From NCBI GenBank assembly GCA_947574215.1, contig CANPIX010000013.1:1-34090 (forward strand): DNA of 34,090 bases, in the 5' to 3' direction. Numbering within the stretch: the first letter of the stretch is position 1; the number at the start of each line of letters is the position of its first letter. The notes beneath the pieces were generated by a model. It ran no database searches. It was not told where the DNA came from and saw only the letters and a program-made list of their open reading frames with translations. The position numbers and the translations under genes are program-made. Below are positions 22,877 through 31,355 of this stretch, in pieces. This DNA is from an uncultured Mycoplasmatota bacterium (GTDB lineage Bacteria > Bacillota_I > Bacilli_A > RF39 > UBA660).

Positions 22877-23532
22877 AAGTCCCAATCGATAGGAGACATG
22901 TTACTGTTTTTTAAAAATTCATTGGTTTTAGAAAAAGGCTTACTTCCAAAGAATCCATAACTGGCAGAAAATGGACTTGGATGAGCAGAAGTTAGCACTA
23001 AATGTTTTGAATTAGTGATAAATTTCTTTTTTTCTTTAGCAAAATTTCCCCAAAGAATAAATACTATTGGTTCTTCCTTATTATTTAAAGTTTTAATTAT
23101 ATAGTCCGTAAGACGCTCCCATCCTAAATTTCTGTGACTAGCAGGTTTATCTTTTTCTACAGTTAATACTGCATTTAAAAGAAGGACGCCTTGATGGGCC
23201 CAATAAGATAGATCGCCTTCTTGAATTGGAGTTATTCCTAAATCATTTTCCAATTCTTTATAAATATTTTTAAGTGAAGGGGGAACCTTAATTCCTTTTT
23301 GTACAGAAAAAGAAAGCCCATGTGCTTCTCCAGCACCGTGATAAGGATCTTGACCAACAATTACAACTTTCACATTTTTATAGGGCGTTAATTTTAAAGC
23401 GTTAAAAATATAATCCTTTGGTGGAAAAATAGTTTTACTTTTGTATTCACTCTCCACAAGTGAATAAAATTTTTTAAATCCATCACCTTCAAAGACTACT
23501 TTTAACACTTCATCCCAATCATTCTGTAACAT
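22861..23532 (-). CDS. ung: Uracil-DNA glycosylase, family 1
   Basis: 223 residues, family length. Removes uracil from DNA to start base-excision repair. Water-activating loop 'GQDPYHG' with Asp62, 'GLSFSV', 'LLLNAVLTV', 'WGNFAKEK' and the Leu-intercalation/His loop 'HPSPFSA' with His184 are intact. GGAG lies 9 bases before the ATG. It starts 17 bases after rlmH and is the last gene of the operon from rplI. Confidence 0.96.
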   Translation of the reverse strand: MLQNDWDEVLKVVFEGDGFKKFYSLVESEYKSKTIFPPKDYIFNALKLTPYKNVKVVIVGQDPYHGAGEAHGLSFSVQKGIKVPPSLKNIYKELENDLGITPIQEGDLSYWAHQGVLLLNAVLTVEKDKPASHRNLGWERLTDYIIKTLNNKEEPIVFILWGNFAKEKKKFITNSKHLVLTSAHPSPFSASYGFFGSKPFSKTNEFLKNSNMSPIDWDLKNNS

Positions 23533-23549
23533 ACAACGACTCTCCTTTA

Positions 23550-23987
23550 TTATTTATGATAACTTTCATGATTAATGATTTTAAAAGCACGATATATTTG
23601 TTCTAACAAAATTCCACGGAATAAACCATGTGGATAAGTAAGTTTAGAAAAAGACAAATGAAAATTACTAAGTGCTTTTATTCTTGGAGTTAATCCTAAA
23701 GAGCTACCAATAATAAAAGTAATATTGCTATTTGTCAAAAAAGTTTTTTCTAAAAAATTAGCAAATTCAGTACTTGTTACTTCTTTTCCTTCAATTTCTA
23801 ATGTTATTATATACTCTTTTTTATCCAAATATTTTAATAGATTTTCTTCTTCTTTTAAAATGTTTTCATCGTCTTTCAATTCTAAGATCTCAATTTTATG
23901 AAATTTTTGAATTCTTTTTTTATAATCTTCAATTAATTCGCATAAATATTTTTCCTTTATTTTTCCCAAACAAATAATCTTTATCAT
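23550..23987 (-). CDS. rlmH: 23S rRNA pseudouridine-1915 N3-methyltransferase RlmH
   Basis: 145 residues; SPOUT methyltransferase acting on helix 69 of the assembled ribosome. SAM-knot elements 'FIIGSSLGL' (family 'IGG..G'), 'SFSKLTYPHGLFRGILLEQIYRAFKI' in overall layout, and the C-terminal 'YHK' are present. The second Gly of 'IGG' is Ser. 'INRGEPYHK' of the family reads 'INHESYHK', one residue shorter. Start overlaps the walJ stop (ATGA), and AAGGTGG lies 5 bases upstream. Confidence 0.94.
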   Translation of the reverse strand: MIKIICLGKIKEKYLCELIEDYKKRIQKFHKIEILELKDDENILKEEENLLKYLDKKEYIITLEIEGKEVTSTEFANFLEKTFLTNSNITFIIGSSLGLTPRIKALSNFHLSFSKLTYPHGLFRGILLEQIYRAFKIINHESYHK

Positions 23988-24745
23988 GATACCACCTTAG
24001 TGATTTCACTTCGATTGGCACAGATTATTTCTTTAAAATCAATCTCGTATTCTTCAAATGTTTCTTTAATCATTTCCAAAGCTTTTTCCTTTGTATTGTT
24101 AATATGACTTAAGTGCATAAGTACTATTTTTTGTGTGTGAGGACCTATCAACTTGCTTAAATAAAATGATGAATCTTTGTTAGATAAATGTCCACAACTC
24201 CCTACAACACGTTTTTTTAACCATTTAGGATAAGGACCATTTAAAAGCATTTCTATATCATGATTGCTTTCAAATAAATAAATTTCTTTGTCTTTTAATA
24301 ACTCAAAGTACTTACGATTTATGTAACCTGTATCGGTGACATAAACAACAGATTGGCCTTTATTTTCTAAAATAAAATTTCTGGCGTCGGGAGCGTCATG
24401 ACTTGATTTAATGGATTTTATTTTAATGTCTTTTAAATAAATATCCTCTTCGTAGATCATGATGTTATCATACTCTTTAATATCCTCTAGTTCATAAAAC
24501 ATCTTTTGACTTAATAAAACAGTTGTTTTGTAACGACTCACAAATGTTTTTAAGGCACTTGTATGGTCTTTATGCGTGTGACTAATCAAAATATAATCAA
24601 TTTCTTCTGGACTCACATGTATACTTTCTAGTTTTTCTTTAATGTATTTAGCATTTCTGCCTAAATCAATTAATAATTTTATTTCTTTTGTTTCTATATA
24701 GGTTGCATTCCCCTCAGAACCACTTGCTAAAACAACTACTTGCAT
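23984..24745 (-). CDS. walJ: MBL-fold metallohydrolase WalJ (YycJ)
   Basis: 253 residues. 'VLASGSEGNATYI' is the YycJ signature N-terminus. 'SHTHKDHTS' carries the HxHxDH zinc ligands, 'SSHDAPD' and 'VTDTGYI' the next, and 'HLSN' and 'MHLSHINNT' the C-terminal ones. WalJ/YycJ is a putative 5'-3' exonuclease; in Bacillus it links to the WalRK operon and mismatch repair. Here the walRK genes are absent from the window and it sits between an M23 protein and rlmH. GGAGG lies 12 bases before the ATG, slightly long. Confidence 0.92.
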   Translation of the reverse strand: MQVVVLASGSEGNATYIETKEIKLLIDLGRNAKYIKEKLESIHVSPEEIDYILISHTHKDHTSALKTFVSRYKTTVLLSQKMFYELEDIKEYDNIMIYEEDIYLKDIKIKSIKSSHDAPDARNFILENKGQSVVYVTDTGYINRKYFELLKDKEIYLFESNHDIEMLLNGPYPKWLKKRVVGSCGHLSNKDSSFYLSKLIGPHTQKIVLMHLSHINNTKEKALEMIKETFEEYEIDFKEIICANRSEITKVVS

Positions 24746-24748
24746 TAC

Positions 24749-26248
24749 TTATAAAAACCTCCATGGATTTAACCATTTTCCTCCTTGATTTGGCATGCCT
24801 TCTGAAACACCAAAATGTAAGTGAGGACCTGTTGACGAACCACTACTTCCCATGTACCCAATAATTTGTCCTCGTTTAACTTTATCGCCTTCATTTACTT
24901 CAACATTTTGCAAAAGATGAGCGTACATTGTGTAGTATCCTGTATGATGATCAATAATTACATGATTTCCATAAGTACCTCCACATTGATTTCGATAACT
25001 TCCAATATTTGCACAATTTTTTTCTGTTGCAATTACAGTACCATCTTTTGAAGCGTAAATTGGCGATCCCATTCCCGTTCCTGAAATATCGATGGCATTA
25101 TGAAATGATCCCCAACGATATTCAAAACCAGAAGTAATAATATAAGGACGATTAGTGGGCCATCCCCAAGCACGACCATTATCTACATAATTTCCAGAAG
25201 GTTTTGATCCACCTTTGGTTACAATTTCGTTTTGCATCTCACGAATCGTAATCGAACTAACTTTTCCAACCCCTTGGTTGGTTTCTCCATTTACAAGTTG
25301 AATGTCTTTTGTAATACGCTCTATTCCTGTAATTCCAGATTGGGTTACTTCATTAAAAGTAATCGGTTTGGTAGCGTCAAATTTTTCTTCTGTATCAAAT
25401 TTTTGCTCTTCGTCAGAGATGGAATGTACATCTTGTACCAAAGTTAATACAGGATTGATCAATGCAATATCTACTTTATCTCCAATAGCTAATATGCTGT
25501 TTTCTGTTTTATATTTTGGATTAGCGATTAAAAATTCTTGTGGGTTCAATGAGTTTTCTTCCGATATAGAAGCAATTGTGTCGCCTTTTTTTACAGTATA
25601 ATCCGATTTTTCTTTTTCAGGACCAAATAATAAATATTGTGTTAATTCATTTGTATCTGTATAAATCTTTTCTTTGACACTTATATAAGTTGGTTTTATA
25701 GTAATCGTTTCTCTAAAATACATATTTTCAATGATTTCTCCAACTTCTTTAATAGGTTCTTGTTCATTATTGATAAAGGCATAGAATGCTTTTTTATCTA
25801 CGAAAGCAGTTACCACATTAGTAAGAGCATTTTTAAATACACTTTCATCTAAAACGTATAAAGTAATATCCGATTTTTCTTCATTATTGAATTTAATCTT
25901 TATCATATAGCCTTCTACAGTAAAATCATCTTTGTCTTTAATCGTATTGTATATTTCTTTTGCTGTAGTTATGTTTTCATCATAAGTATTGTATTCAGTT
26001 ATTACAAAACCATTGGGAGGATATACACTGGATACTTGGTATGTTGCTTTTATTTCTTTTTGTTCTTCATTTATTAAAGCATAAAGTTCTTTTTTATTTT
26101 CAATCAATCCTAGTTTGTTGCCATTTAAATACACTTGATATACTTTTTTTGCATAATCAAAATCTCGATTGGTTAAACCAAGTATAATTAATAAAACTCC
26201 TATTATACTAGTAATCAAAATTGTTTTGGTTAAATCACTTTTTTTCAA
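24749..26248 (-). CDS. Membrane-anchored LysM/G5-like/M23 cell-wall protein
   Basis: About 499 residues. N-terminal membrane anchor (about 8-25), a region of about 190 residues with two related segments ('KKELYALINEEQKEIK', 'KKAFYAFINNEQEPIK'), a LysM domain (about 215-263: 'YTVKKGDTIASISEENSLNP'), a G5-like beta segment (about 265-345), and a C-terminal M23 domain with all metal ligands: 'HNAID', 'AHLLQ', 'GPHLHFG'. Probably binds and cuts peptidoglycan outside the cell. The start is uncertain: TTG ending at 26248 has AGGGTGA 5-6 bases upstream, whereas GTG at 26257 overlaps that site. It begins about 12 bases after dnaB. Confidence 0.85.
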   Translation of the reverse strand: MKKSDLTKTILITSIIGVLLIILGLTNRDFDYAKKVYQVYLNGNKLGLIENKKELYALINEEQKEIKATYQVSSVYPPNGFVITEYNTYDENITTAKEIYNTIKDKDDFTVEGYMIKIKFNNEEKSDITLYVLDESVFKNALTNVVTAFVDKKAFYAFINNEQEPIKEVGEIIENMYFRETITIKPTYISVKEKIYTDTNELTQYLLFGPEKEKSDYTVKKGDTIASISEENSLNPQEFLIANPKYKTENSILAIGDKVDIALINPVLTLVQDVHSISDEEQKFDTEEKFDATKPITFNEVTQSGITGIERITKDIQLVNGETNQGVGKVSSITIREMQNEIVTKGGSKPSGNYVDNGRAWGWPTNRPYIITSGFEYRWGSFHNAIDISGTGMGSPIYASKDGTVIATEKNCANIGSYRNQCGGTYGNHVIIDHHTGYYTMYAHLLQNVEVNEGDKVKRGQIIGYMGSSGSSTGPHLHFGVSEGMPNQGGKWLNPWRFL

Positions 26249-26260
26249 ATCAATCACCCT

Positions 26261-27616
26261 TTAAAAAATTTCTTCACTTTCTGTTTTTTGGTAATTTTTA
26301 AAACTGCTTTTATTCAGTTCAAATAGAACCTCAAATAAACCAGTAGATCCACGTCGATGTTTAGCAATAATTACTTCTGCTGGAACTATATTCATTTTAT
26401 TATCAGCGGTTTTGGTTTCAAAATAATCTTGACGATTGATAAACAATACCATATCAGCGTCTTGTTCAATAGAACCTGATTCACGTAAATCCGCTAATCT
26501 AGGCTGATTGGAATCTTTTCTTTGTTCGGCACTACGATTTAATTGTGCAAGAGCAATTACAGGAACTTTTAATTCCATAGCCATTGTTTTAAAAGCACGA
26601 GAAATATCCGATACTTCTACTTGACGAGATTCCGTTCTTCCTCCTGTTGTTACTAGCTGCAAATAATCTATGACTACTAAAGCCAAACCTTTCTCACTAT
26701 TAGCTAATCGGCGACATTTTGCTTTTATTTCAGCTGAAGTAATCGACGCATTGTCTTCAATATAAATATTCGTATCAGCAAGTTCACTCATTGCTTCGTT
26801 GTATTTTTTCCAATCGGTATGATTAAGCATTCCTGTCTTTAATTTTTCACCTTCTATGCTTCCAACAGAACTTATCATACGATTTACTAATTGTTCAGCA
26901 CTCATTTCTAAATTAAATACAGCAATCGCTTTATCGGTTGTAAACGCTGCATTGGTGGCAATATTTAAAGCAAAAGCTGTTTTTCCCATACCAGGTCGAG
27001 CTGCCAATATAATAAGTTCTCCTTCATGAAGACCACTTGTAGCTTTATCAAGTTCATAAAATCCAGTTTCTAATCCAGTAATAGCACTTTTATTTTTTGC
27101 AATTCTTTCTAAATTTTCTTGGGCTTGCCTTAATGCTTCACTAATTGGTGTGAATTCGCTAGTTGTTCTAGCACGTGCAACGTCTAATACTTTTTTTTCA
27201 GCACCATCCAAAAGAAGTGACAAATCTTTTTTTTCTTCATAGGTCTCTGTAATAATATTCGTTGCGGTATCAATTAATTTACGTCGTATTGATTTTTCTT
27301 TAATAATTTTAATATATGAATCTAAATTAGCCGTAGTGGCAACAGAGTCAATAATTTCACTAATATAATCTAATCCGCCAATGGCATGCAAATTTTTTTG
27401 TTTGTCTAGTTCATTTTTTACGGTTGTAATATCCACTGGCGTACTTGTTTTATGCAATTCTAAGAGAGCTTCGAAGATTTTTTGATTGGCTTCATTATAA
27501 AACATATTGGTATCTACTTCTTCACAAACTTTTTCTAAAGCATATTTATTTAAAAAGCATACACCTAAAACGCTCATTTCAGCTTCAACATTTTGAGGCA
27601 TTTGTTTCACAGCCAT
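26261..27616 (-). CDS. dnaB: Replicative DNA helicase
   Basis: 451 residues; hexameric 5'-3' helicase (named DnaC in Bacillus). N-terminal helical domain (about 5-105, 'PQNVEAEMSVLG'), linker, then RecA-type motor: Walker A 'ARPGMGKTAF' (207-213), 'NLEMSAEQLVNR', Walker B 'LVVIDYLQL', 'ALAQLNRSAEQR' and arginine-finger region 'AKHRRGSTG'. No intein. AGGTGA lies 4-5 bases before the ATG, and 16 bases separate it from rplI. Confidence 0.97.
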   Translation of the reverse strand: MAVKQMPQNVEAEMSVLGVCFLNKYALEKVCEEVDTNMFYNEANQKIFEALLELHKTSTPVDITTVKNELDKQKNLHAIGGLDYISEIIDSVATTANLDSYIKIIKEKSIRRKLIDTATNIITETYEEKKDLSLLLDGAEKKVLDVARARTTSEFTPISEALRQAQENLERIAKNKSAITGLETGFYELDKATSGLHEGELIILAARPGMGKTAFALNIATNAAFTTDKAIAVFNLEMSAEQLVNRMISSVGSIEGEKLKTGMLNHTDWKKYNEAMSELADTNIYIEDNASITSAEIKAKCRRLANSEKGLALVVIDYLQLVTTGGRTESRQVEVSDISRAFKTMAMELKVPVIALAQLNRSAEQRKDSNQPRLADLRESGSIEQDADMVLFINRQDYFETKTADNKMNIVPAEVIIAKHRRGSTGLFEVLFELNKSSFKNYQKTESEEIF

Positions 27617-27632
27617 ATCTTCACCTACTTTC

Positions 27633-28076
27633 TTATTTTTCTTTTATTTCAATTGTAATTTTAAATCTCACTTTTTTATGCAATTCTATTTCAATTTCAT
27701 GACATCCAAGAGAGTCGATAGTTTCTTCTAATCGAATACATTTTTTATCAATAGAAAAACCTGATTTTTTTAATTCTTCACTAATTTGCTTAGAAGAAAC
27801 AGAGCCAAAAGTTCTTCCTTCTTTACCTGCTTTTAATAGAAAAATTAATTTTTTCTTTTTTATCTCTTGTGCTATTTGTTCGCATTCTTCTATTCGTTTT
27901 TTTTCTTCATTTTGTCTATTTTCTAATTCATTATCTAAAACTTCTTTACTTTTTTTAGAATAAGGAACGGCTAATTTATTTTTAATTAAAAAGTTATTTG
28001 CATATCCATCACTAACTTCTAAAATATCATCTTTTTTTCCTTGTTTTTTTACATCTTGTAAAAGAATTACTTTCAT
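27633..28076 (-). CDS. rplI: 50S ribosomal protein L9
   Basis: 147 residues, family length. N-terminal globular rRNA-binding domain '[30 protein letters not shown]', long connecting helix (about 45-75) and C-terminal domain. The start is the ATG ending at 28076, with GGAGG 9 bases upstream; the longer reading would include the promoter. First gene of the operon to ung. Confidence 0.96.
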   Translation of the reverse strand: MKVILLQDVKKQGKKDDILEVSDGYANNFLIKNKLAVPYSKKSKEVLDNELENRQNEEKKRIEECEQIAQEIKKKKLIFLLKAGKEGRTFGSVSSKQISEELKKSGFSIDKKCIRLEETIDSLGCHEIEIELHKKVRFKITIEIKEK

Positions 28077-28101
28077 GATACGAAGCCTCCGTTTCGTTAT
28101 T

Positions 28102-28130
28102 ATTATAACATTAACCAACACTTTTGTCAT
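28102..28130 (-). promoter_or_regulatory. Promoter of the rplI-dnaB-ung operon
   Basis: Minus-strand ATGACA (28125-28130) and perfect TATAAT (28102-28107) with a 17-base spacer, about 25 bases before the rplI start. Confidence 0.75.
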
Positions 28131-28247
28131 TTTTTACTTACCGTTTTCAATTTTTTAAGCTAAATAAAAAATAGGAGTTGTTGGTATTAATTATTGTAAC
28201 AAATAATTCTTTCTTTTCAATTCCTAAATTTTTACATTTTTATGCAT

Positions 28248-28278
28248 AAAAAAAATTCACCTTATTAGTGAATTTTTT
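28248..28278 (-). terminator. Terminator of the 28277-29923 gene
   Basis: AAAAAATTCAC and GTGAATTTTTT form an 11-base stem with a 7-base loop, followed by T-rich sequence on the minus strand. It includes part of the stop codon. Confidence 0.8.
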
Positions 28279-29923
28279 AAGCTATTTCTTTTTTTGATTT
28301 TGCTTTATCCATAGGTAGAATTGGTGCTTCTTCTAATTTATCAATTTGCTCCAAAATTTCTTCTTTTGGTTCTAAAGAAACGTATTTTTGATCACTTTCT
28401 AATTTCTCAGCCCATATTGATAAGAATAGCTCAGAAGATTCTTCTCCACGTGTAGCAATAAATTGATTTAAGTAATCTACTCCTCCCAATTTTTCTATAG
28501 TATCTGGAGAATAAATTTGTAACCAGTCAGGTAAATCAAAATTGTTTCTTTTGAAAGTAAATAAGTTTTTCATTTGCTCTACTGTAACATTTGGCTTTTG
28601 AATAGAGTCGTCTTCTTTCATATAAGAAATATCAAGCATTTCTTTTTCAACATTTTCCTCAGCCCATTTCATAGTTTCTAATGAATCTTTAGCACTAATT
28701 TTATCAATCATTTCTGCAAGTTTTGAAGAAAACAAGTATTGAAAATTGTTTAATATTTCAGTTAATTTATTTCTTAATTCTTTACTGTAATATTGTGTAG
28801 ATAAAGCAAGGGCCATTACTTGGAACCAATCATTTGTATTCGCAACTCCCCAGTGTCCAAAATCAACACGTTCTTTTTCGTCTTGAAATTTTTTACTTAA
28901 ATTTCCTAATTTTTCTGTTAATAAGTTTGATAAAGTTACACCAAAAAAGTTATTATTTTCTCCGATACGCCATACATCTGAAATACAATTAGCTTCTTCA
29001 CATTTATTGTATACTGCCATATTTCCATCAGTAAGATCAATTGTAACCTCTATACCTTCTTTATCATAATTGGCTTCTGATGTTGGTTTGCTATAATAAT
29101 CAAATGCTGGATAGTTTTTACGATTACAAATCAAAGACATAGTAGCACCATAGTAACCTAATTTCCTTGTATCAGGATATGGATCTTTGTTTCCAAAAAT
29201 TTCTACTTCTTCCATTGTAGTTTCCACTGCTGGAAGACTTTCCTTTAACTTAATATTCGCTGTACCATTTAATAAAAAATATTCATGTAATTTACTACTA
29301 GGTGCGTATTTTTCATTTATATCAGTAATGGTATGATAACCAAGTTTAAAACCTTTTACACCTGTTAAATAATGATACAAAAGTTGTATCGGCATATCTT
29401 CGTGTGTATCAAAGTTTTCATATATAAATCGAGTAGTTCTTTTATTTATTTTTACTTTGTCTCTTTTTGCCCACCAATCGTAAGCGTCTTGCAATGATAA
29501 TGTTTTTACATAAGATGGTAAATTTTCCAAATCATCTCCATAAATACTAAATATTTTTTTGTAAGGAAGTTCTGATATATGATGTATATCTACTTCTCCT
29601 AAAGAATTTACTGTACGGAAAAGAATAGGATCACCCATCTCATCTTTGTAAACATTAATAATTTGGAATTCTGATTGATTTGATGTCGTATCAATTAATT
29701 TATTTAAATCAAACTCCGCCTCTAAATATTCTATAGGATTTTGAGTGAATGATTTATAATTTCCTAAATTAACTCGTATATTGGAACAGCTGGCTAATCC
29801 ATCTGGAGTAACCGATCTCCATTCTTGTTTAATTGGCTTAGTAGAATCTACATCCACTATAAACATTTGATAAGGTACATTTTCACTTTTTGATCCTTTA
29901 GATAAACCTACTAGTACTTTCAT
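28277..29923 (-). CDS. Large unknown cytoplasmic protein
   Basis: 548 residues; no family recognised. No signal peptide, membrane helix or nucleotide-binding motif. Acidic, Tyr/Trp/Asn-rich middle part; the C-terminal 40 residues are Glu/Lys-rich and probably disordered. The N-terminus 'MKVLVGLSKGSKSENVPYQMFIVDVDS' gives a beta-alpha-beta-like opening. Cysteines occur only in the first 330 residues. Start at the ATG ending at 29923, with AGAGG 6 bases upstream; a TTG two codons earlier overlaps that region. It is a single-gene unit with its own promoter and terminator between two essential operons. Confidence 0.6.
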   Translation of the reverse strand: MKVLVGLSKGSKSENVPYQMFIVDVDSTKPIKQEWRSVTPDGLASCSNIRVNLGNYKSFTQNPIEYLEAEFDLNKLIDTTSNQSEFQIINVYKDEMGDPILFRTVNSLGEVDIHHISELPYKKIFSIYGDDLENLPSYVKTLSLQDAYDWWAKRDKVKINKRTTRFIYENFDTHEDMPIQLLYHYLTGVKGFKLGYHTITDINEKYAPSSKLHEYFLLNGTANIKLKESLPAVETTMEEVEIFGNKDPYPDTRKLGYYGATMSLICNRKNYPAFDYYSKPTSEANYDKEGIEVTIDLTDGNMAVYNKCEEANCISDVWRIGENNNFFGVTLSNLLTEKLGNLSKKFQDEKERVDFGHWGVANTNDWFQVMALALSTQYYSKELRNKLTEILNNFQYLFSSKLAEMIDKISAKDSLETMKWAEENVEKEMLDISYMKEDDSIQKPNVTVEQMKNLFTFKRNNFDLPDWLQIYSPDTIEKLGGVDYLNQFIATRGEESSELFLSIWAEKLESDQKYVSLEPKEEILEQIDKLEEAPILPMDKAKSKKEIA

Positions 29924-29971
29924 ATTCAACCTCTTTCTTTTAAAATAACTCTTTTATTCTTATTCTATCCC

Positions 29972-29980
29972 ATTATAGCA
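29972..29980 (-). promoter_or_regulatory. Extended -10 promoter of the 28277-29923 gene
   Basis: Minus strand reads TGCTATAAT, an extended -10 box, about 50 bases before the start. TTGACT lies only 11 bases upstream of it, too close to act as -35 for this box. Confidence 0.6.
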
Positions 29981-30112
29981 TAACTATTAGTCAAAATCTA
30001 CCTTGTTTTTGCATTTATTAGACAATATTTAACATCTTTTGAGCATGAAAAATTTCCTAATTTCTTTTTTTTTATAGAATTTTTTCACTTTCATTTTCTT
30101 CAAATTAACAAA

Positions 30113-30146
30113 ATAAAAACATTCCTGTTTTTTAGAATGCTTTATT
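30113..30146 (-). terminator. Terminator of rpsF-ssb-rpsR
   Basis: CATTC/GAATG core stem (30120-30124 with 30135-30139) extended by A-T pairs, 10-base loop, T-rich minus-strand tail, starting at the rpsR stop. Confidence 0.55.
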
Positions 30147-30357
30147 TTACAAATGGTATTAATGCCATAAATCTAGCGTATTTGATTTGTTCAGCAATGT
30201 GTCTTTGATGCTTTGAACAAGCACCTGTCATACGTCTAGGCATAATTTTACCTTTTTCATTTATATATTTATTTATAATCATTACGTCTTTATAATCTAC
30301 GCTTTTTCCAGCACACATTTGACATATCTTTTTCTTTTTTCTACGAAATTCTGCCAT
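30142..30357 (-). CDS. rpsR: 30S ribosomal protein S18
   Basis: 71 residues. 'YKDVMIINKYINEKGKIMPR' and 'RMTGACSKHQR' are family signatures. It is the cysteine-containing form: Cys12-x2-Cys15 and a later Cys-x2-His ('CSKH'), a possible zinc site lacking in many relatives. Binds S6 on the 30S platform. GGAG lies 7 bases before the ATG. Third gene of the rpsF-ssb-rpsR operon. Confidence 0.97.
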   Translation of the reverse strand: MAEFRRKKKKICQMCAGKSVDYKDVMIINKYINEKGKIMPRRMTGACSKHQRHIAEQIKYARFMALIPFVK

Positions 30358-30372
30358 GTTTAATCTCCTTTC

Positions 30373-30837
30373 TTAGAATGGTAAATCATCATCACTTAGA
30401 GCAATTTCTTCTCCAAAATCTTTAAATGGATCTTCTGAAATATCCGAAGTTGGTATACTTGTTCCTGATTCATTAAAATTCGAATGACTGTTTGAATTTG
30501 GATTGGTAAAGCCATCGTTATTTTTTGATCCTAAAAATGTACAGTTATCACATATGATATCTGTTGTGTATCTTTTAGAGCCATCTTGTGCATCGTAAGA
30601 ACCTGTTTGTATTCTACCTTCAATAGCTACTTGACTTCCCTTTATACAATATTTTGCAATATTCTCTGCTTGTTTGCGCCAAGCAACGCAGTTAATAAAA
30701 TCTGCTCCTCGTTCGCCATTTTGATCTTGAAATGGACGTGATACAGCAAGAGTAAAACGAGTTACATTGGCTCCGCTCATTGTTGTACGCATCTCTGGAT
30801 CTCTTGCAAGTCTACCGATTAATATTACTTTATTCAT
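30373..30837 (-). CDS. ssb: Single-stranded DNA-binding protein
   Basis: 154 residues. N-terminal OB fold (1-105): 'MNKVILIGRLARDPEMR', 'TLAVSRPF', 'DFINCVAWRKQAENIAKY', 'GSQVAIEGRIQTGSY'. Gly/Asn/Ser-rich linker, then the acidic tip 'DDDLPF' that recruits repair and replication proteins. GGAG lies 6 bases upstream; 3 bases after rpsF. Confidence 0.97.
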   Translation of the reverse strand: MNKVILIGRLARDPEMRTTMSGANVTRFTLAVSRPFQDQNGERGADFINCVAWRKQAENIAKYCIKGSQVAIEGRIQTGSYDAQDGSKRYTTDIICDNCTFLGSKNNDGFTNPNSNSHSNFNESGTSIPTSDISEDPFKDFGEEIALSDDDLPF

Positions 30838-30840
30838 TTT

Positions 30841-31131
30841 TTACTCCTCGTCTAATCGAATGGTTAGATGTCTTAATATATTTTCATTAATAGATGCTTT
30901 ACGGTTAAGTTCACTGATGGCTGTGTTATTTGCTTCTACAATCATAACATAATAATATCCATTAATTTCTTTTTTAATAGGATAGGCAAGTTTTTTTTCA
31001 CCTAGTTCATTAAATTCTACAATTTTACCTTTATTTTCTGTGATAATATTTTTCATAAATTCAGCAGATGCTTTTATATTATCACTTTCGTTTGTAGATT
31101 TGACAATGAACATAATTTCATATTTTTTCAT
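30841..31131 (-). CDS. rpsF: 30S ribosomal protein S6
   Basis: 96 residues, family length; 'YEIMFIVKST', 'ELGEKKLAYPIKKEINGYYY' and 'RHLTIRLDEE' match S6. Forms a dimer with S18 on the 30S platform. AAGGAGG lies 9 bases before the ATG and can be masked by the leader (see regulatory entry). First gene of the operon. Confidence 0.97.
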   Translation of the reverse strand: MKKYEIMFIVKSTNESDNIKASAEFMKNIITENKGKIVEFNELGEKKLAYPIKKEINGYYYVMIVEANNTAISELNRKASINENILRHLTIRLDEE

Positions 31132-31140
31132 TTTTCTACA

Positions 31141-31197
31141 CCTCCTTATGGTCTATTTGGCTTTAGAGTTACTAAAGCAAGGAGTAATTCCATACTC
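31141..31197 (-). promoter_or_regulatory. Structured rpsF leader that can mask the ribosome site
   Basis: In the transcript, a 7-base hairpin GCTTTAG-TAACT-CTAAAGC (31160-31178) is directly preceded by CTCCTT (31179-31184), complementary to the AAGGAG of the ribosome site (31142-31147); 12 unpaired bases would bulge out between. An upstream hairpin GAGTA-TGGAAT-TACTC (31182-31197) uses part of CTCC and so excludes the masking stem. Autoregulation by the S6:S18 complex is known for this operon in other bacteria. That this is its site is inference. Confidence 0.5.
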
Positions 31198-31203
31198 GGG
31201 ATT

Positions 31204-31232
31204 ATTATAACAAAAAAAACATTGTATGTAAA
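31204..31232 (-). promoter_or_regulatory. Promoter of rpsF-ssb-rpsR
   Basis: Minus-strand TTTACA (31227-31232) and perfect TATAAT (31204-31209) with a 17-base spacer. Transcription should start about 31197, at the foot of the first leader hairpin. Confidence 0.8.
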
Positions 31233-31355
31233 TGTTTAATTTCTCCTTATTTTATCCTATTTTTTTTCTATTTTTTTATGACTAATTTTCTTTATGTGAA
31301 CTTAATAAAATGCATTTTGTTTTTCTATTTATAGTTCTACAGAAAAAAGAAATAA

